A stretch of DNA of 64,000 nt from Planctomycetota bacterium (GTDB lineage: Bacteria; Planctomycetota; Planctomycetia; Planctomycetales; Planctomycetaceae): assembly GCA_018242525.1 (NCBI GenBank), contig JAFEBS010000063.1:1-64000 (forward strand), given 5' to 3'. A program made the position numbers and the translations under genes. This document shows, piece after piece, positions 61,338 through 64,000 of this stretch. Every line of letters begins with the position of its first letter. Position 1 is the first letter of the stretch. The notes under the pieces are model-generated. The model was not told the origin of the DNA and made no database searches. It saw only the letters and a list, made by a program, of their open reading frames with translations.

Positions 61338-62789
61338 TCAAAGAATCGCTCGGATCGGTTCGACGTGCTCAACACCAACGAGCTTTTGATCCAGGCCGCC
61401 GTGAAAGTAGGCCAGCTTGTTCGGATCCAGCCCCATTTGATTCAGGATGGTCGCGTGCAGGTACTTGACGTGAAACGGTGAGTCGACGGCGACGGAACCC
61501 AGTTCGTCGGTGGTGCCGACACTGGTGCCCCCCTTGATGCCGCCGCCGGCCATCCACATCGTGAAGCCATAGGCATTGTGGTCGCGTCCGGTACCCGCGG
61601 CGTATTCGGCCGTCGGCTGACGTCCAAATTCGCCTCCCCAGACGACCAGCGTATCGTCCAGCATGTTGCGTGCTTTCAGATCCTTCAGCAGTGCCGCGAT
61701 CGGCTGGTCCGTATTGCCGGCGTGATAGTTGTGGTTCTTTTCCAGGTCGCCATGAGCATCCCAGTTGGAATCGTTGTGGTTTCCGCCCGAGTACAACTGA
61801 ATGAATCGCACGCCCCGTTCGACCAGTCGTCGGGCTAGCAGGCAACGCTTGCCAAAATCGAGGGTGCGGGGATTGTCCAGGCCATACATTTTCTGAGTAG
61901 CCTCGGTTTCCGTCGACAGGTCCACTGCCTCGGGAGCGTGCTGTTGCATCTTGAACGCGAGTTCGTAGCTGTTGATGCGGGCCGCCAGGTCGGAGTTGTC
62001 CGCACGAGTGGCGAAGTGGTCCGAATTCGCTTCACGCAGCGTGTCGAGCAATTCCCGCTGGGCTGTTCGAGTGGTCCCCTCAGGGGTGTTCAGGTCGATG
62101 ATCGGCGCCCCCTTGGAACGCAGAATCGTTCCCTGGTAGGTGGCGGGCATGTAACCGCTGGACCAGTTCTTCGCACCGCTGATCGGCCCGCCGGTCGGAT
62201 CAAGCATCACGACGAAGCCGGGCAGGTTCTCGTTGACGCTCCCCAGTCCGTAGTTGACCCACGAACCCAGGCACGGGCTTCCCGAGAGGATTTTGCCCGA
62301 GTTCATCATCAGCATGGCCGAACCATGGATCGGTGAATCGGCGGTCATGGAGTGCAGAAAGGCAATCTCGTCCACGCAGGTGGACAAGTGCGGGAACAGG
62401 TCGCTGACCCAGTGTCCGCACTTGCCGTACTGCTTGAAGTTCCAGCGGGGTTCGACGATGCGTCCCTGATTCTTGTGGCCACCACGTCCAAACGTCTTGA
62501 CTTCGACAGTCTGGTTGTCGCGCCCCTTCATCGCGGGCTTGTAATCGAACGTATCAATGTGGCTCGGGCCGCCGTACATGAACAGGAAAATGACGCTCTT
62601 GGCCTTGGGAGCAAAATGCGGATCCTTGGGAGCCAGTGGGTTCTGGTGTGCCGGTCCTTCGGAGGCTGCGGCGGTGGCCCCGAAAAAGCCGTCGCGCTGC
62701 AACAGTCCGGTCAATGCCGTTCCGGCAAATCCGCCACCCGCCTGCCAGAGAAACTCGCGTCGGGTCCGGCCACAGAAATTGGATGTCAT
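61338..62789 (-). CDS. DUF1501 family protein, Tat-exported (second copy)
   Basis: This 483-residue DUF1501 protein has a twin-arginine-like signal RTRREFLWQAGGGFAGTAL. Family motifs are VIFLFMYGGPSHIDTFDYKP, GVRFIQLYSGGNHNDSNWDA with HGD, LVVWGGEFGRQPTAEY and GRDHNAYGFTMWMAGGGIKGG. The ATG at 62789 is preceded by GGAGCTCAACC. It follows a DUF1549/DUF1553 gene on the same strand, as in the first pair at 25-30 kb; the two DUF1501 proteins are related but clearly different. Function is unknown. Confidence 0.9.
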   Translation of the reverse strand: MTSNFCGRTRREFLWQAGGGFAGTALTGLLQRDGFFGATAAASEGPAHQNPLAPKDPHFAPKAKSVIFLFMYGGPSHIDTFDYKPAMKGRDNQTVEVKTFGRGGHKNQGRIVEPRWNFKQYGKCGHWVSDLFPHLSTCVDEIAFLHSMTADSPIHGSAMLMMNSGKILSGSPCLGSWVNYGLGSVNENLPGFVVMLDPTGGPISGAKNWSSGYMPATYQGTILRSKGAPIIDLNTPEGTTRTAQRELLDTLREANSDHFATRADNSDLAARINSYELAFKMQQHAPEAVDLSTETEATQKMYGLDNPRTLDFGKRCLLARRLVERGVRFIQLYSGGNHNDSNWDAHGDLEKNHNYHAGNTDQPIAALLKDLKARNMLDDTLVVWGGEFGRQPTAEYAAGTGRDHNAYGFTMWMAGGGIKGGTSVGTTDELGSVAVDSPFHVKYLHATILNQMGLDPNKLAYFHGGLDQKLVGVEHVEPIRAIL

Positions 62790-62880
62790 GGTTGAGCTCC
62801 AGATCATTTTTCGAGGGAAGGCGATTTCGCGTTCCCGGTTTTGTCGATGAATTCTTACAAGTCAGTGGGAATGTTCTCCC

Positions 62881-64000
62881 TCAATCCAGGTACATGAACT
62901 CATTCAAGTTCAGCACCATCAGACAGAACTGGTCCAGGGCCTGCTCTGGTGTTTTTCCGTGCTTCGTTTTCAGGGCGTCGATCAGTTTCAAGCCGCGATC
63001 GACCAAGGCCGAATCGGGGTCGCGGCACAGGGCCAGGCGGAAGCCGAGGATCGCCTGCTTTCGGACATCGTCCCCAGCTTCCCTTCTCAGCCGTCTGGCA
63101 AATTCGGCGGCCTGATCATTCAGGAACTTGCTGTTCAACATCGCCAGGGCCTGAGTCGGTTGAGTCGTCACAAAACGGGCCGCACAACTGCTGTCGGTAT
63201 CCGCGAAATCGAAGTCCGACAGGATGGGCAGAACCAGGGAACGCTTCACATGAACGTAGATGCTGCGGCGAGCCTGTTCTTCAGGAGATGACTTCCCCCA
63301 GCCAGACCCCGGGTTGGACTGCCCGGCTTTCACTTCATCCGAGATTTCCGGGTAGACCCCCGGCCCGTACATCGCGAGATTCAACCGGCCATCGACGGCC
63401 AGGACCGAATCCCGCAACTCTTCGGCACTCAGCCGGCGCATGTCATATCGCCAGAACAGATGATTCAACGGGTCCACCGCATGAGCGGTCGCATTCGGCT
63501 GCGACGACATCCGATACGTACTTGACATGACGATCCGTTTGTGGAGCGATTTCAGCTTCCAGCCCCCGTGAGTCAGGCTGCTGGCCAGCCAGTCGAGCAG
63601 TTCAGGATGCGTGGGGGTATCACCCAGCAGTCCGAAATTGTTCGGAGACCGAACGATGCCTCGACCGAAGTGATGCTGCCAGACTCGATTGGCCATCACT
63701 CGCGCCGTCAGCCGGTTGTCGGGTGACGCGATCCAGTTTGCCAGGGCGAGGCGTCGACCAGAGGTTTTCGATTCTGCCACTGGAGCCGGAATCGCCGCTT
63801 TGCCACCGCCCAAAGGTGACAGGAACGCCGGAACGACCTTTTCTCCTTGCGACTGCGGGTTGCCTCGTTTCAGGAGGAACGTGTCTGCGGGATTGGGCCC
63901 TGTTTCGGTGACGCATAATGCGAAACTGGCGGCGGGCCTGTCTCGTTTCAAAGCTTCCAAGTCTGCCGCCAGCGTGGTGTATTCCTTGTGGCGTTCCGCT
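62881..64000 (-). CDS. PSD1/DUF1549-DUF1553 protein, partial at window edge
   Basis: Only the C-terminal 373 residues lie in the window; the frame remains open through the right edge. The visible part is DUF1553 (PSD1): RRLALANWIASPDNRLTARV, NRVWQHHFGRGIVRSPNNFG, PTHPELLDWLA and the late TTQPTQALAMLNSKFLNDQA. The missing N-terminus would normally hold a signal peptide, a cytochrome-like PSCyt1 domain and DUF1549. It is upstream of the second DUF1501 gene, 91 bases away, and probably shares its transcript. Confidence 0.9.
   Translation of the reverse strand, partial: AERHKEYTTLAADLEALKRDRPAASFALCVTETGPNPADTFLLKRGNPQSQGEKVVPAFLSPLGGGKAAIPAPVAESKTSGRRLALANWIASPDNRLTARVMANRVWQHHFGRGIVRSPNNFGLLGDTPTHPELLDWLASSLTHGGWKLKSLHKRIVMSSTYRMSSQPNATAHAVDPLNHLFWRYDMRRLSAEELRDSVLAVDGRLNLAMYGPGVYPEISDEVKAGQSNPGSGWGKSSPEEQARRSIYVHVKRSLVLPILSDFDFADTDSSCAARFVTTQPTQALAMLNSKFLNDQAAEFARRLRREAGDDVRKQAILGFRLALCRDPDSALVDRGLKLIDALKTKHGKTPEQALDQFCLMVLNLNEFMYLD

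Noticed and set aside
61081..61389. + strand frame of 102 codons upstream of the NACHT gene
   Set aside because: No ribosome site, Cys/Arg-rich random-looking translation, and it runs antisense into the DUF1501 gene.

Overview
The window looks like chromosomal DNA of a GC-rich planctomycete (Planctomycetota, Planctomycetales-like). The lineage markers are a DUF1559 pseudopilin-like protein, two DUF1501 genes each paired with a DUF1549/DUF1553 (PSD1) cytochrome-type gene, a DUF4112 protein, a formylmethanofuran:tetrahydromethanopterin formyltransferase (C1 genes of this type are known in Planctomycetes) and an L17 ribosomal protein with a large insertion. No rRNA, tRNA or CRISPR array was seen. 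All positions, starts and motifs were read by eye; no database search was run.

Region 1 (about 250-11,830, + strand) is a cobalamin locus behind a clear B12 riboswitch. The order is DUF1559, bluB, cobQ, cobO, cobT, cobS, cobC-like, cobU, btuF, btuC, btuD, cbiB and a truncated cobD. Most genes overlap by 1-4 bases, so they are probably translated as one chain. Together they import corrinoids (BtuFCD), adenosylate and amidate them (CobO, CobQ), attach the aminopropanol arm (CbiB), make the lower ligand (BluB) and assemble the nucleotide loop (CobU, CobT, CobS, CobC). No corrin-ring synthesis gene is present. The last gene, cobD, is broken, and its junction carries a piece of a repeat that recurs at 24.66 kb.

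Region 2 (12.0-34.3 kb) is mixed housekeeping and accessory DNA: scpB; a membrane-anchored Ser/Thr kinase that overlaps an ABC ATPase/permease pair; a xanthine/uracil-type permease; a two-domain SDR/SCP2-like protein; a C1 pair (ftr and 5-formyltetrahydrofolate cyclo-ligase) beside a truncated PP2C phosphatase; a small zinc-ribbon protein; an FHA protein; a GspG-like pseudopilin; a PSD1/DUF1501 pair; a GNAT acetyltransferase; DUF4112; and a histidine kinase with an NtrC-type regulator whose GAFTGA loop is degenerate. Two inverted-repeat elements lie in the intergenic spaces here.

Region 3 (34.5-48.4 kb, - strand) is the merged S10-spc-alpha ribosomal operon, rpsJ to rplQ with secY and rpoA. 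It has a good promoter upstream of rpsJ, a possible attenuator between rpmJ and rpsM, and a strong terminator after rplQ. rpmD and rpsD are missing from their usual places.

Region 4 (49-64 kb) holds an alpha/beta hydrolase overlapping an ADP-ribosylglycohydrolase with a hydrophobic tail, an N-acetylneuraminate-lyase-type aldolase, a copper P-type ATPase and an ABC exporter. These are followed by the most notable gene of the window: a 1,373-residue PD-(D/E)XK nuclease-NACHT STAND protein with its own promoter, a strong candidate for an antiphage defence gene. The window ends in a second DUF1501/PSD1 pair, the latter cut by the window edge.
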